Positions 1 through 12,079 of a stretch of 64,000 nucleotides of DNA are shown here, in pieces. How positions within the stretch are numbered: position 1 is the stretch's first letter; every line of letters starts with the position of its first letter. The DNA lies in assembly GCA_905221605.1 (NCBI GenBank), contig CAJNDS010002277.1, positions 318,195 through 382,194 on the forward strand, read 5' to 3'. The translations under genes and the position numbers were made by a program. This DNA comes from Symbiodinium natans (taxonomy: Eukaryota > Sar > Dinophyceae > Suessiales > Symbiodiniaceae). The notes under the pieces are model-generated. The model was not told where the DNA came from and searched no databases. It saw nothing but the letters and a program-made list of their open reading frames with translations.

Positions 1-1028
1 GCAGGGTGAGTAGGAACAAGCATGTGCACCGTGTAATTAGTAATTAGATGGCTCAGGCAGCTTCTACAAGCAAGACACGGTGATCTCAATTCCTTCAAGG
101 CCGCTTGGCGAGACCGATGCTACTACATCGGTGCAGCGATTGACAAGTTCTGAAGTGCGACGAAGCTGCGCGAAGCCTGCGCTGCCAGATGCTGCCAGGT
201 TCAGTCCCCATCCCCGATCCCGGCGCTTTGGAGGCCAAAATCCATGGCTTTGTAAGAGAAGAAAGGAGGGGAAACGACATGGAGAGACCCGCTTCAGACC
301 TCCTGCTGTGTCTACAGCTTTCATTCTCGCATGTCCCCTCACGCAGGGCGCACTGTGCTGGGCTTCTTTGCCGGGTCGCCGAACTCTTGCGCCCGCAAGA
401 GGCCTGCATTAGCACAGATACTCACAGGCTTAAAGTGTAACAACAAGCCGCCAGCATCTTGCATCCAACAGAATCCACCAGCGACTCTCTGCTCAGGGTG
501 CTTGCAGCACTGGCAGCGGAGCCAGGATTCGAGCCTCGGCTAGGGCTACCAACGTCTCGGCGAGAGGTAGCAGCGAGCTCCCCTCAACTGCATTTCGCAG
601 AGTACCGCATCTGACAGAGCACGCCAAGCTGACCCGATCTTCAGGAGGCTTGAGTTCACCCACAACGTCCGAAGATTCCGGAAATAATTGGGACCAGATC
701 TGGGCAGGGCAGTCTTTTGCAGGCGTCTGCAGGCAAGCCGTTGTGCATGCCAGTGTATGCCAAGGATGTCTCGACCAGCTTCGCCAAGGACGACGAGAAC
801 TACCGCGAGCGCATGTGGAGAGCTCGCTTCTGCTTCGTACTCCGAGGACGGGAAGGGGTTGGCTTCAACACTCACAGGCTTTGCAAAAGAGAGGTGCGCA
901 GACTCCGAGGGGCCTTCGTGCTTTTGCGTGTGTGCAGTGGTGGTGCAGTCACAGTTGGATAGCAAGTAAGCACGCTTGTAAAGCATGTCCTTCAATGCCT
1001 TTGATGGCCTCACGGTGTCTTCAGCCTC

Positions 1029-1607
1029 TCATCTGCTCCGCTCTGTGCCACCCGGGAAGGATCCTCGCACACCAACAATGTTCGACTTTACGATGCTCTG
1101 CGGAGAATGCGCGAACTCTAAATTCACACAAGTTGGCTTCAGTAGGCAAGTCCCATGTCCGCAAGTCATAAAGGTCTTCCAGAAACGGCTTCTGCTTAGA
1201 TAAGATGTCCATGACGGCACAGTAGCTTTATTGATCATGAGTTTCGGATGATGCTGTGGACAGCAGTTCAGGATGTTATGGCCCACGGATGTGTTCCAGT
1301 GGTCGTGTCCGACGACTTCCAAGCCCCATTGGACAGGCATTGCGGCAATGCGGCTGTGGCTGACGAGGGACTCTGTAAGTATCTGCAGCTCATGCGGCGC
1401 CAGCCATGACGAAAGGAGGGTCGATAGTTCATCTTCAATAATGCGTTCAAAGATGCCCACCGAGACCGAGATGTCAAGCAAGTCCAGAGCGTTGACGGTG
1501 TCATGTTGGCAGGTTGCTTCCCTGGAGGGAGATGGCCATCTTCTTGCCGACGAGCAGCATCCCAAGGCAGTGTCCCACGGCATGCCACAAACAGCCATGA
1601 CAGTCAC
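1029..1607 (-). CDS. Open reading frame of 192 codons, doubtful
   Basis: This is the longest non-repetitive open frame in the first 10 kb. It reads as a mixed, non-repetitive protein with an acidic helical stretch (ERIIEDELSTLL) near residues 54-65. I recognise no domain. A competing plus-strand frame of 180 codons overlaps it, so openness alone is weak evidence. No splice signals or neighbours tie it to a gene. It may be a true exon, a decayed gene fragment or chance. Confidence 0.2.
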   Translation of the reverse strand: MTVMAVCGMPWDTALGCCSSARRWPSPSREATCQHDTVNALDLLDISVSVGIFERIIEDELSTLLSSWLAPHELQILTESLVSHSRIAAMPVQWGLEVVGHDHWNTSVGHNILNCCPQHHPKLMINKATVPSWTSYLSRSRFWKTFMTCGHGTCLLKPTCVNLEFAHSPQSIVKSNIVGVRGSFPGGTERSR

Positions 1608-2552
1608 AAGCCATTGGCGGGGGTCCTCAAGTTGTGCAGGCCTGGTAGAGGCAAAACCGCTCCGAACTCAAAGCAATCTGCCATTCGTACCGAACGATCG
1701 ACTCTCATCTCTGGCACGCAGGCTTGCGGAGATCCTTCGGCATGAAATCACAGAGGCATGGACGGGCCTGTCTTACCTAGACCATGTAGAATCGCAAACG
1801 CTGCAGTGCATGTAGCCACCCAGAAGCCGCGAAAAAGTCCGAAGCATCGCTGAAGCATTGCTGACCGTCCCAAAAGCGGCCTTTGCAACAGCGCAAGCTC
1901 CAGTCGGCACAGCAGCCTGACAATTGGCTGAGTCTTGCTTTGAAGGCGGATCGTTGGCGCTACTTCCAGAACATCGCGCTCGGCAGTCCTCCAGGCCATC
2001 CTACTGCCAACAAGCTACTCCTAGTGGACCCTGAGCTTCCGCCAGGTGCTAAAGGCTTTCCTGCAGACCTCACCATGGCCAAGACCATGGCAAGCACCAA
2101 AGGTCTGGACCAGGTCGGGCAAGAAAATCCGTTCATCGTCGCGTTCCCGGGTTTGTGTATGAGCAACTTCTCTACATAGTTGGTGAGAGCATTTGCTCGC
2201 TTGCATTTGTCCGATACATGCTGACTCTGCTACACACACTTTCCCACCAGCTTCCTGTCACAGTTTTCCTGTACGTCCGGGGAATCGTGCAGAGTCAGGA
2301 GACACTTTGGAGTGGCTTGTCTGCCAGCAAGGCCCGATACCGTTGAACGGGTTAGGATTACATGATCTGAGCTTCTCAAGAAGTCTCGAGTGTCATTTGC
2401 TGCCTTCCCTCGTGAAGTGCTCGCTTGAAGCTTTTCTGGCCTCTTGAAGCAATATAAGCAATCTGGGACTGCTGGTTACCCTTCACAACCGTAGAATCTA
2501 GAAGACTTCTAGCTGCAGAAGAGAAGAACTCTAAGAATTCTCCGGGGACGAG

Positions 2553-2615
2553 AACCCTAAACCCTAAACCTTAAACCCTGAAAACATCTGAAAACCCTAA
2601 ACCCTAAAACCCCAA
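2553..2615. repeat. Degenerate CCCTAAA telomere-like array
   Basis: Imperfect CCCTAAA units lie immediately left of a coding-like fragment, the same arrangement that dominates the window after 15 kb. Confidence 0.7.
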
Positions 2616-2631
2616 AAACCCAAGCCATGAG

Positions 2632-2814
2632 ATGCCTCTGAAGGTCTTCGAGTGGCATGAGAGCCAGTTCTGGATGCTCTTCTACGCTGACGTCGCCTCG
2701 AAGCTGCGAGATCGGCTCCGCGAGGCCGCAAGAGAGCGAACTGAAGAGTTACGACAGCTGCTTTTTTTGCTAACTTTTGGAAACATCATATATATATATA
2801 TATGTATAGAATAA
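2632..2814 (+). CDS. Exon-like fragment with charged helix, unknown protein
   Basis: The frame gives a compact protein-like stretch: an aromatic part (FEWHESQFWMLFY) followed by a charged amphipathic helix (SKLRDRLREAARERTEEL). An ATG follows the left-hand telomere-like array directly. The frame then runs into T-rich and TATA-rich sequence where coding character ends at about 2,765, so the true 3' boundary is probably there. I do not recognise a family. It could be a single exon of a split gene or a relic. Confidence 0.35.
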   Translation: MPLKVFEWHESQFWMLFYADVASKLRDRLREAARERTEELRQLLFLLTFGNIIYIYICIE

Positions 2815-4640
2815 CATATAACATCTTAACAGATTAGAAATTATGCATTATAGGTTATAGATCATATATTATATACTATCACATATACACACTTGACCCG
2901 AGGCAAAGGCTCCACCCAGCGAGACGACTGAACGCAATTCAACGGAGACGCCGCTTCTGGCCGCCTGGCACACCGCTGCCTTGGTAGCCTGTTCGCCACG
3001 CTGTAGCCGGGCCTTCTACCCACACAGGTAAGTCGTTGGGCGAAACACGGCCTGACCAGATACATACAAGTACAGTAATGGTCTGCTTTTGGGGTGATTC
3101 GCAGGCTTGGCCCAAAGCACACAGGGCCTCTCATATTACAATAATTCATCTCGAGCCTGGAACAAAAGCAAGCCGCTGAGCATCAACACAAGTGGCCGCA
3201 TGGTGAGCATTGCGCTTTTTACACTTCCGGCCTGCACTCAGTCAGCAAAAGCAGGTGCACAAGGGCCAACAGCACAAGTTTCCGTACGAAGTTCTTTGCT
3301 GATGTAGACAGTGCCGATTAAGAGGATCAGGAGCGTTTCTTCGATCGCTAGGTCTTGTCAGTTGGAGCACCTCAAAATCATACCCGACATTTTCAGGGTG
3401 GCATCATCGCTTAAATGGAACTTTCAAAGAGTCACCACCGTCACCGTACATGATGTGAATGATGTGAATAAAGAAGAAGAAGACGAAAAGACAGACCATG
3501 ACAGACATTCAGGCAGCATTCCGATGGGTCTTGGACTTGAATTGGCGCCGTGACCAACGCTGCGCGGCAAAGAGGGAAATTCAGCAATCCACCTTCTTAA
3601 GCCTTTTCAGGCAGAGTTTTGCGGCATGCATAGACTGGAAAGTCAAGAAAGCTTAAAGCGCATGCATAGGATGTCACAGAATTCACCAGTGCCGGACAAC
3701 AGAGGTACCTAGAGAGGATCAAGTCCTTGCCTGTGAAATCTCAATCTCCCGTCAAAGTTGTTGCATGCGAAGCTTTAAGGACCGTGGGTTTTCGTGGACT
3801 GCGGCGGAGTGTCTCCTGAACCCTTTCGGGCACTTGGAGGCCTTCCAGTGCATGGGAGGACGGTATGCTCCAGAAACAGAGACTCAGCCAGGGAGGCTGA
3901 GAGCACCTGAGAGCTGTATCCTTGGTTTTGTGATCAGGCTGGCGCGATGTAGACGGCTGCTGTCAGGCACGCTCCTGGATCATGTTTCCAGTCAGAGCCG
4001 GCAACCTTCAAGCTACAGCGTTGGAGCTATAGGGCGCTAATGTCAGGCACAAGCTTTCACTTGCACCCTCTGCACGCCAAATACTCTCCGTCATGTTTTG
4101 CAGCTCTGGCATCCCTCACCTCTCACTCTTTCTTCTGCCTTGACGACCGGTGTGTCTCAGGCCCGAATGCTGGCTGTTGAGTGGCGAAACCCTTCACTCA
4201 AACGTCCGTATCGTCCGTCTTTGCCCAAGTTGGGAGAACACGGGACCTCACAGTTTCGAGAGATGTCGGGGGCAGCATGATGCCGGACAGTGCTGATGTG
4301 GGTTAGGAGAGGACTTCCTGGCAGATCTTCAGACTTTGAACATAGGTGACAATGTGCATCTGTGAGCTGTGAATGCAACACTCTTTTGCGACCAAGCGAC
4401 CGAGGCAGGTGGCGGGCCTTCCAGCTCTTAGGCAGTGCACGGAGGTCACCGTCATCCAGGACTGGGCCGAACGAGTTGGCGCCCATGGGCTTCAGGGAAA
4501 AAATGCTCCCCGGCGGGAGGACAGCGACTTGTCTAAGCTCCAGCAGATCTCCAAGCAACTCCCCGGCTTGTGCCGCAGGCCATGCAGATTGTTGCGAGCG
4601 CCACCTTAACGTGAAAACTTTCATTTAGGACTTTAGGGCT

Positions 4641-4802
4641 GGGTCCATTGACTACAGAAAAGTCGTTGGCACGGAAGGCGCAAATGTCAAGCACCTGACA
4701 GCGACAATGCCCAAGCAGAGGGTCTGGCGGACATCGTCGTGCAGGTCTGAGGCTATGAAGTCACCTGGGGAAGTGAAATTCCAGCACAGTTCAACACTAT
4801 GA
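4641..4802 (+). CDS. KH-like RNA-binding fragment
   Basis: A 53-codon open stretch contains DYRKVVGTEGANVKHL, which resembles the core of a KH domain: a V-I/V-G-x-x-G loop followed by a hydrophobic helix. The loop here is GTEG. A candidate acceptor (CTTTAG) lies just upstream. The remaining KH strands are not visible nearby, so at best this is one exon or a relic of an RNA-binding protein. Confidence 0.3.
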   Translation, partial: GSIDYRKVVGTEGANVKHLTATMPKQRVWRTSSCRSEAMKSPGEVKFQHSSTL

Positions 4803-5282
4803 AAAATGCGTGATGGCTTGGCTAGGTCGGTCGTCGCTGCCACCCAGATCGAGCCTTGCTTGCATGAACTTTGCATGATTTGCGCCACGAAGGGCCCACA
4901 GGAAGTGTCTCGAATGGGAGGTGGTCCTTAGTGGTCCCACAGTACCAAGGTCTCTTCACACTGTTGCCCAAGCTCTGGCCCCGCTACTTGTGGCTGGAAG
5001 GCATCGGCTCGCCGTCAAGAAAAGAGACCTGCCGTTGCTCCAGGAAAGAAGTTGCCTCGTGAAGCTTCGGGCGGCTTGCGCCGCTGCGCCGCATTGTGCC
5101 ATGCCATGCGAGGCGCCAGCCCATCCGCAGCACGCTCCGGGCTCCTGCGCGCTCTCCTGCAGGCAACACGGCGAAGGCCTCCACTCAAGTTTTTCACACT
5201 GTCTGCAAACCACGCTACCAAGGAGGGATGGCTGTGCTTCCGTCCCGCAGCTTGGCACATCTTGGCACCAATCTGCGCACCA

Positions 5283-5331
5283 TTGTGCACACTTGTGCAC
5301 ACTAGTGCACACTTGTGCACACTTGTGCACG
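5283..5331. repeat. GTGCACACTT minisatellite
   Basis: Short tandem units of about 10-11 bases built on GTGCAC, four to five copies. The open frames crossing it are rich in His/Cys/Thr because of the repeat. Confidence 0.75.
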
Positions 5332-7424
5332 GCCGTTGACATCCTGGAAGCTTTTTGGATTGGGGCTTGCGTTGAGGCCTGGTGTTGTGCATAGGCCTTC
5401 TGCATCTCAGCTTCTCAGGCTGGCGCTCGCCTAGCGCCACTCTTCGAGCCCTTCGCCGGGAAGCCGCAGCTGGGTCGAGGTGGCGCATTGTGTGCACAGG
5501 ACCCATATGCCATATCATCAAAACTCGGGTTCTCTTTGACTCCGCGACTTAGACCAAAGCAGGAGACTGACGAGAGCTTGGACCTGCTTGTTCGCACGGG
5601 TCCCTACTCGTCGCAAGGTCCCGAGTGCCTGGGTGGCAGTACTTGGGGTCACCGTGAGCAGAGGCAGAAGTAGTGACTGTAGTCACCTGTGACTCACCTG
5701 TGTATTCATTGTGCATTCCTAGAGTTAGCTTGCGCGCCGAGACCAGTGACCAGGCGTTGGGGTGCGCAGTTCGTCTTCAAGCCGCCCAAGGACCGGACAC
5801 ACCACGCACAAGGGCTGCATGCAAATTGTTGGCATGCTAGCCGAACTTGTGCTGACCAGGGCATTCCAATTCTTTCCAAAGCTCTGAAGGAGGCAGCCAA
5901 CACGCGAGGACGTTTCTTGCACTCATTCGGTTAGCTTGCGATCCGAGACTCGGACGGGTCGGAACGGGTCGGTGCTGCCGGGCAACCTGCGTCTTCGAGT
6001 TCATGGTCGAGGTTCTGCCGAGGGTCACGCGAGCACATCACGTTGTTCCCCGAGAACCTGGCGTATCTGGCTAAGAACCACCACCTGCGCCGCTGGAGTC
6101 GACCAGAAGCCTATTGAGCCTTGTCCAAGGCCACCCCCGCACTGCCAGCAACCGGCCAGCTTCGAGGAAGATGAGAGCCTCATAGAGGCTCAAAGAGGCT
6201 CAAAGCTCATGGCTCAAGGTGTGAAGGATGGTGCTCTGCCAGAACTTCCACGCCTCCGTCCAAACAGGGCTCAGCGCACGAGGTTGCCCTCATTCTACGC
6301 CATGCACATGTGGACGTGGACCATTCTTGAACATATAGTCGCATCCGTGCATGCGACAGCTAATGTCCCCTAACTCTTCCGCACGGCATGATGAGTTCAT
6401 CCAACTGATCGAAAATAGGCATGATCTAAGCTGTTTCTCTTCGCAGAGAAAAAGGTGCGAGGTGCGCTCATGCCTTGCACCAAGCTGCTCACAAAGCTGT
6501 TCCTATGCTGTCCTTAAGCACCACGGTGGCCGAAGCATTTGGAGGCCACGGAGTTGACCCGAGCTGTCCGAGTTCGAGTTGGAGGAAGGAGCTGAACGGT
6601 CACCAAAGAAGGGCGCTGCCGGGGGAAGCTTTGAGAAGCATTGCCGCAGCATTGCGAGTGGAGCACGTGGCATTCCAGGTGGTAAGATTTGCCCGCGTGT
6701 GTTGCGCCATCCGGTACCATGACATGAACATTTTTCCATTTAATGGGCAGTCACCCCCTCAGCGCATGCTACAGTAGAGGCCGCCCGCAAAGCATTCGCA
6801 AAGTCCTGACCCCTGTACCTTTGTGCGCAGCAGAGTTTCCAAGAACTGGCATGCACAGCACACCCTTGGGCCAGATCTCCTCCGGCTGAAGATCTTGGCT
6901 CAAAGCCGAATTAGTGTGCGCCTTCTCTCGCAACAAGCGCCACCCGCCATCAATTCATTTTTGGGGGACTCTTCATTTCCCGGCTGTTATTCCATCGGCC
7001 TTTCCCGGAGAGATTGAAACTCAGGTAGAGGGCAGCGGGCATTGGGCAGCTGCTCGATGTTCTTCTGCTGCTGCAACGAGGAGCGGGAGGGCTTCGATGC
7101 GGTTGCCGTGGCACCTCGGACCAGAAATTTGCAGCAGATATGTTACGAGAAGTGCACAATGTGGCTGGCTGTATCGAACAATGACATGGCGGGGTCTCAT
7201 GGCAGGGCTATGTAGTTGATACTTGTAGCTTCCAGAATCTTTAGAAATGATAGAACTTACATATAGAACTTACAGATGAAATTCGCTCTTCTCAGGCTGG
7301 CATTTCAAAACCCGTGCCGCTTGGGCACTGAGGATGGCGAGCGCACGCACGGACTCGTCAAGTCGACTCCGGCCCTTGCGGAGTCCATGATGGCACCTGG
7401 GAGGGACTATGAGGGACCATTTGG

Positions 7425-7507
7425 AGTTTAGGGAAGTTTAGGGTTGAGAGTTTAGGGTTTAGGATTTCGCCCCCCCCCGCCTCCCAGTTTCAGGGTTTAA
7501 GGTTTAG
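7425..7507. repeat. Degenerate TTTAGGG array
   Basis: Several TTTAGGG-like units with a short C-tract. This is one of the few telomere-like patches in the first 10 kb. Confidence 0.6.
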
Positions 7508-7891
7508 CCCTCGTCATGGTCTTATTTTGGGGCGAAGCTGCAAACAGCTCTTTCTTCCAGCTTTTCAACTGCGTCTGCATTCCTACCAGTAGCAGAGCAC
7601 CTCAGTAAGGCTGAAAGTGGCCTATACAGTGTTCAGCTTCAGCGCGGAACAGATCGGAAGTGGGATTTGGCCCTGGAGAAGTCAGACGTAGACGCTCGGA
7701 GCAAAAGCGTTCTATGACTTAAGCTCGGACTGTCGCTGCAGATTGCTCGCCACATCATGCTAGCATGCTGGAGGTTCGGCATGTTGTGTTGTCACGTCGT
7801 GTTTGCACCGTTCAAGACACGCAGCCATGTTTTCAGGACCACTTGATGATCAAGAGGATTACCAACGCTGTGACGGATTGGAACAAGCGCC

Positions 7892-8116
7892 TTGCCTCCA
7901 CATGACGTGGCGACACCCAGAATGTGTATAGTTAGAAAGGCTGACCGATTACTGCAGCTGCTGCAGACTGGAGCGAAACAGGGTGAACTTCCGAGGAACA
8001 ACCCCACGAACATGCAAATTAGCGTCTACGATCGCATCATCGAAGTCAATGGCCTGCGCGCCTCTGGAAAGGAGCTCGCCAGCTTCTCAGGTCTGAGCTT
8101 CGATGCCAAGCTTTAA
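7892..8116 (+). CDS. Fragment with DRIIEVNG motif, PDZ-like
   Basis: The frame ends with ISVYDRIIEVNGLRASGKEL before a stop at 8,114-8,116. The hydrophobic-D-R-I-x-x-V-N-G pattern is typical of PDZ domains, where G-D-R-I-L-x-V-N-G precedes the second helix. Just upstream (about 7,850-7,890) a second short coding-like string reads ITNAVTDWNKRL. The same pair of motifs (DWNK then DRI..VNG) recurs at 8,500-8,900. It looks like a PDZ-type exon or a decayed copy. The first half of the domain is not evident. Confidence 0.35.
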   Translation: MPPHDVATPRMCIVRKADRLLQLLQTGAKQGELPRNNPTNMQISVYDRIIEVNGLRASGKELASFSGLSFDAKL

Positions 8117-8835
8117 GCACTCGGCTTTTGCGGTGGAAGTTCACCACCCAGGCAAAAGCTTTGGAAAACACTTCGGAGGACCAGGTCCCGTTTGGCTTCA
8201 TGTTGCCATTTAATGCAGCTGCGCACTGCAGAGGCTGTCATGCGCTTTCTGTTGGAGTCTAGCTTCGACTCCTTCGACTCCCTTGAAGGTGAGTCTATTG
8301 CTTCAGCGGCCACACACACGAACTCTCATTCTGAAGCGGCCTGGGAGCTCTTGTCGACAATTAGGGGGCTTCAGTTTGCTGGGACCATGGTGGGACCTGA
8401 AACGTAACCTCGGCTTGCCAAGGAAGTTGGGGATCATCGCGAACTACATGCCAAACTACTCCCTTAAGCCGTGGATCGACACCATTGCAGAAGGTTTGGT
8501 TCACGATTGGAACAAGGCCCTTGAGTTCAAGCGGGTGGGGGGGGGAAGGCGGCATTTAGTGAGACGGTGTCAACTCCGGAGTGGATCTCTGGCCTTGGAT
8601 TGCTCGGGGATGTCAAAGTTTCAGGTGACTTGAGGATCTTTTCATGTCTGCAATAACGCACTCGGTCCTAGTAGATCCTGAAAAGTCAAGTTAGGGCGTG
8701 AGAGGGTCCTTCGCAATGTTAAGCATCAAGCAAGCCTCGATAGGCTTGCTTTGAACCGTTCGCACGCAAGCTCTGTGTCAAAACCATGTCCCGGTTGCCC
8801 GGCAAATATGCTCTCAAGTCCACTGCCCATGGGAG

Positions 8836-8958
8836 GTTAATATTGATGCCGCTATCCGAGAGCACGACCGAATAATGTCTGTCAACGGTGTGCCGCATGC
8901 TCGGCAGGGCTTGACTGCGCTTGGAAGGGCAGGATTGAACTGCATTGGAGATCATTGA
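8836..8958 (+). CDS. Second DRIxxVNG fragment, PDZ-like
   Basis: The open frame contains VNIDAAIREHDRIMSVNGV followed by PHARQGLTAL, ending in TGA at 8,956-8,958. It is related to the 7,892-8,116 fragment by the shared DRI..VNG core, but the flanking residues differ, so this is not a recent copy. An upstream DWNKAL string at about 8,505 parallels the DWNKRL upstream of the first fragment. A tandem duplication of a split PDZ-type gene is the simplest reading. Confidence 0.35.
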   Translation, partial: VNIDAAIREHDRIMSVNGVPHARQGLTALGRAGLNCIGDH

Positions 8959-10024
8959 GGGATAGCATTAATTGCCTTGAGCATGTGGTTTCTGATGCAT
9001 TCACTGCATGTTGGTCCAGCTGCTGTGGCAGCATTGCTAGCATGGCTGCATTGCACACTTTACAGGCCCCAAGAATCTACCTGTGACTGTGACTGCGACA
9101 CGTGAAGAGGTCCAATCCACCGGAGGATGTGGTCCACCAAATGCGGAAACCTGATGCAGACCTCGAGATAGTTTGTTTGCATTATCCGAACTGTTGAGGC
9201 GAGGTTGAACCTGCAGGCTGGTCCTGGAAAGCCAATGCAAAGACCGTGCAGAGGGATTGCGTCTCACAAGAGCGACACTCCTCTGGAGCTGTGTCACGAG
9301 GGCCTCTGCTCTTTGAATCGGAAAAGGCGCAGCGAAGCGACATTGTATATAGTCAGCTTCACCGTCCAAGTCGAGGCCCTCATGGCATGTCCTTGTGGGC
9401 ACGCGGTCTACCGCAATGTGCTTCTGTGTCTTCTCTTGAGCCAAATATGTGCTTCACATTTGGCTTTCGCACTCGTTGAGGAAGTGTTGTGCAACAGGGT
9501 AGTCTGCGAAGCCCACCGCAACCGGCATCTTTTTGACTGACCAGGGCTCAAACCAACGTGGCCTAAGCAGAAGGTCTACCAATCTAAGAGTCTCATCATG
9601 ATTCGCTGTTTGCTACTGTAGGGAGCCGCAGCTTCTTTCTGATCACTTGAGGAAGCTGGATCTCACCATTTGGAGACCAAGGTCCGTAAGGCAGCCACCG
9701 CTGCAATCCGCATGGGCAATCGACATGACTCATCCACTCTCTGGTGCGTCCCCTGTTTTCTTGCTTCCGACATTCAGAGTGTCTTGCGGAGTTTCCCAAA
9801 GGGAACTTCGTATTCCGGAGATCTGCCTATGACCAGGCACACGATGGCACGAACAAGCTTTGCTGAAGTCAAAGACGTTCCGGCAATCTCGTCATCCTGA
9901 GCCGCATCTCAGACAGGCATACTCAGGATCCCTGTATAATTCACAATGCACAAACCAGATAAACATGTGGTTTTCAAGGCACCAAAAAAGACCCTAAATA
10001 GGGAACAAAAATCCCGAAGATGCT

Positions 10025-10330
10025 CCCGACCCCTTCAAGCCCCCCAACCCCCCCCCCCCTTCTGAACACCCACAAAAAATACCCCAAACCGCCAAACCCC
10101 CCCCCCCCCCCCCCCAAAAAAAAAAACAACCTTCCAAAAACCCCAAAACGGCCCATCCACATATAGAAAAGTAAAAAAAAAACAAAACCCGGCAAAACCA
10201 CCCCAAACTCCGATTACAAACCCTATACCATCCCCTCTCAACCCTCTCAACCCTCTCAACCCTCTCAACCCTCTCAACCCAACGCCCTCAACCCCCTCCT
10301 CAAACCCCCCCCTCAACCCCCCCCCTCAAG
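10025..10330. repeat. C-rich tract with CCTCTCAA minisatellite
   Basis: Long C-runs and A-runs, then about five perfect CCTCTCAAC-type units at 10,234-10,280. Low complexity. Glycine-rich frames on the minus strand here are artefacts of the tract. Confidence 0.75.
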
Positions 10331-10333
10331 TTG

Positions 10334-10592
10334 GCGGATACCATTTCCATTTTCTAACCATGCACACCCCCCTAGGCCACCTGAAGACCCAAAACCATAA
10401 CAACCTATACTTCAACCCTAAACCCACCGAAAGACCCATAGGAAAGACCCACCTGAAGAACCCATACTATGGAACTACCCACAACCCCATAGAAAAACCA
10501 CAACCTCAAACCCATAGACCAGCACCCCCATAGAAAAACCCATATTCCCCAACCCATATTCCCTAACCCTTGAAAATGGAAATGGTACCCGC
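10334..10592. repeat. Inverted repeat with 21-base arms
   Basis: The 21 bases starting at 10,334 reappear inverted at 10,572-10,592 with one mismatch (GCGGATACC... against ...GGTACCCGC). The interior is made of CCCATA/CCCTAAA-like units. It may be a small foldback element or two facing repeat ends. Confidence 0.6.
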
Positions 10593-10599
10593 TAATAAC

Positions 10600-11400
10600 T
10601 TTATAATAATAGGGAATAAGGTTTAGGGATAAAGTAAAATCATAATACAATTATAATCTATAACAACTTAAGGATTATAAGTATATTATACTTATGATTT
10701 CTCTCGGCGCTGGGTGGCAGGAAATTATTCGTTTAATCGTTTGCATATTTACCTTTTTTGCTTTTCGTATTCTGCCTTAATTTCTGCTTATAATTCGTCG
10801 TTTAGTTTGCCTTTTTTCTTTAAATGAACTAGCTTTGTTAAATAACTTTTCATTAATGTATTCAGTTCCGTAGAGATCCTCAACGTTACCGATAAGCGCA
10901 CGGCGTGGCGTTCAAATGGCAACTCTGCTGGCTGCCAGGGCAGGTACTTCGTCCAAGATTTAAGAATGTATCGACGGCCTGCGGGCCAACAACACAATGA
11001 TTTTCAACTATTCTGTGCGCCTCCAAAGTCATATATAATCCCCGCTACAAATCGAAACTACGTGCATTGCACTCGTGATGCGATTCACCGGGCCTACGAT
11101 ACAATCTCGCATCCCCCCAGGGCACAAATACTCTTCAATAGATCTTCTCCACCTTTCTCCAGTCTACCTAAACTCTCAAATACCACCGGCTCATATCCGA
11201 TGTTCGCGGCGGCGCAATGATCTCCAAATCCCCTAGAATTACGCTTGTATTATGAATAGCGCTTGGCACTAGCTAGGACCTCCCGGCGCGGCTGTGTTGG
11301 AACGGCGAAGTGATAGCTATGTCGAGCGTTAGCTTAGGGAATCTACGCCAACCATTGGGGCGGATTGTTGGCGGAGCAACAATGAGTGTGTCGGTTGGTC
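10600..11400. other. AT-richer stretch of different composition
   Basis: No telomere-like units, no hairpin family and no convincing exon are seen here. Base composition differs from both sides and the stretch ends in the assembly gap. It may be intergenic DNA or a joined piece of another origin. Confidence 0.5.
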
Positions 11401-11500
11401 NNNNNNNNNNNNNNNNNNNNNNNNNNNNNNNNNNNNNNNNNNNNNNNNNNNNNNNNNNNNNNNNNNNNNNNNNNNNNNNNNNNNNNNNNNNNNNNNNNNN
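11401..11500. other. Assembly gap of 100 N
   Basis: Exactly 100 N bases, the usual arbitrary size for an unspanned scaffold join, placed at the edge of a long microsatellite. The order and distance of the two flanks are therefore not proven by the sequence. Confidence 0.99.
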
Positions 11501-11990
11501 GTGTGTGTGTGTTGTGTGTTGTGTGTGTTGTGTGTGTGTTGTGTGTGTTGTGTGTGTTGTGTGTGTTGTGTGTGTTGTGTGTGCTGTGTGTGCTGTGTGT
11601 GCTGTGTGTGCTGTGTGTGCTGTGTGTGCTGTGTGTGCTGTGTGTGTTGTGTGTGCTGTGTGTGTTGTGTGTGTTGTGTGTGTTGTGTGTGTTGTGTGTG
11701 TTGTGTGTGTTGTGTGTGTTGTGTGTGTTGTGTGTGTGTGTTGTGTGTGTTGTGTGTGTTGTGTGTGTTGTGTGTGTTGCGTGTGTTGTGTGTGTGTGTT
11801 GTGTGTGTGTGTTGTGTGTGTTGTGTGTGTTGTGTGTGTTGTGTGTGTTGTGTGTGTTGTGTGTGTTGTGTGTGTTGTGTGTGTTGTGTGTGTTGTGTGT
11901 GTTGTGTGTGTTGTGTTTGTGTGTGTTGTGTGTGTTGTGTGTGTTGTGTGTGTTGTGTGTGTGTGTGTGGGTGTGCGTGTGTTGTTGTGT

Positions 11991-12046
<56 letters not shown>
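11501..12046. repeat. TG-rich microsatellite
   Basis: About 545 bases of GTGTGTGTT units (with a block of GTGTGTGCT near 11,580-11,640) ending in pure TG. It continues up to the gap, so its true length is unknown. All frames remain open (Cys-Val or His-Thr strings) only because the repeat has no stop codons. Confidence 0.97.
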
Positions 12047-12049
<3 letters not shown>

Positions 12050-12079
12050 GTTTTAAAGGTGCTCTTGTGTTGTCCTTGT

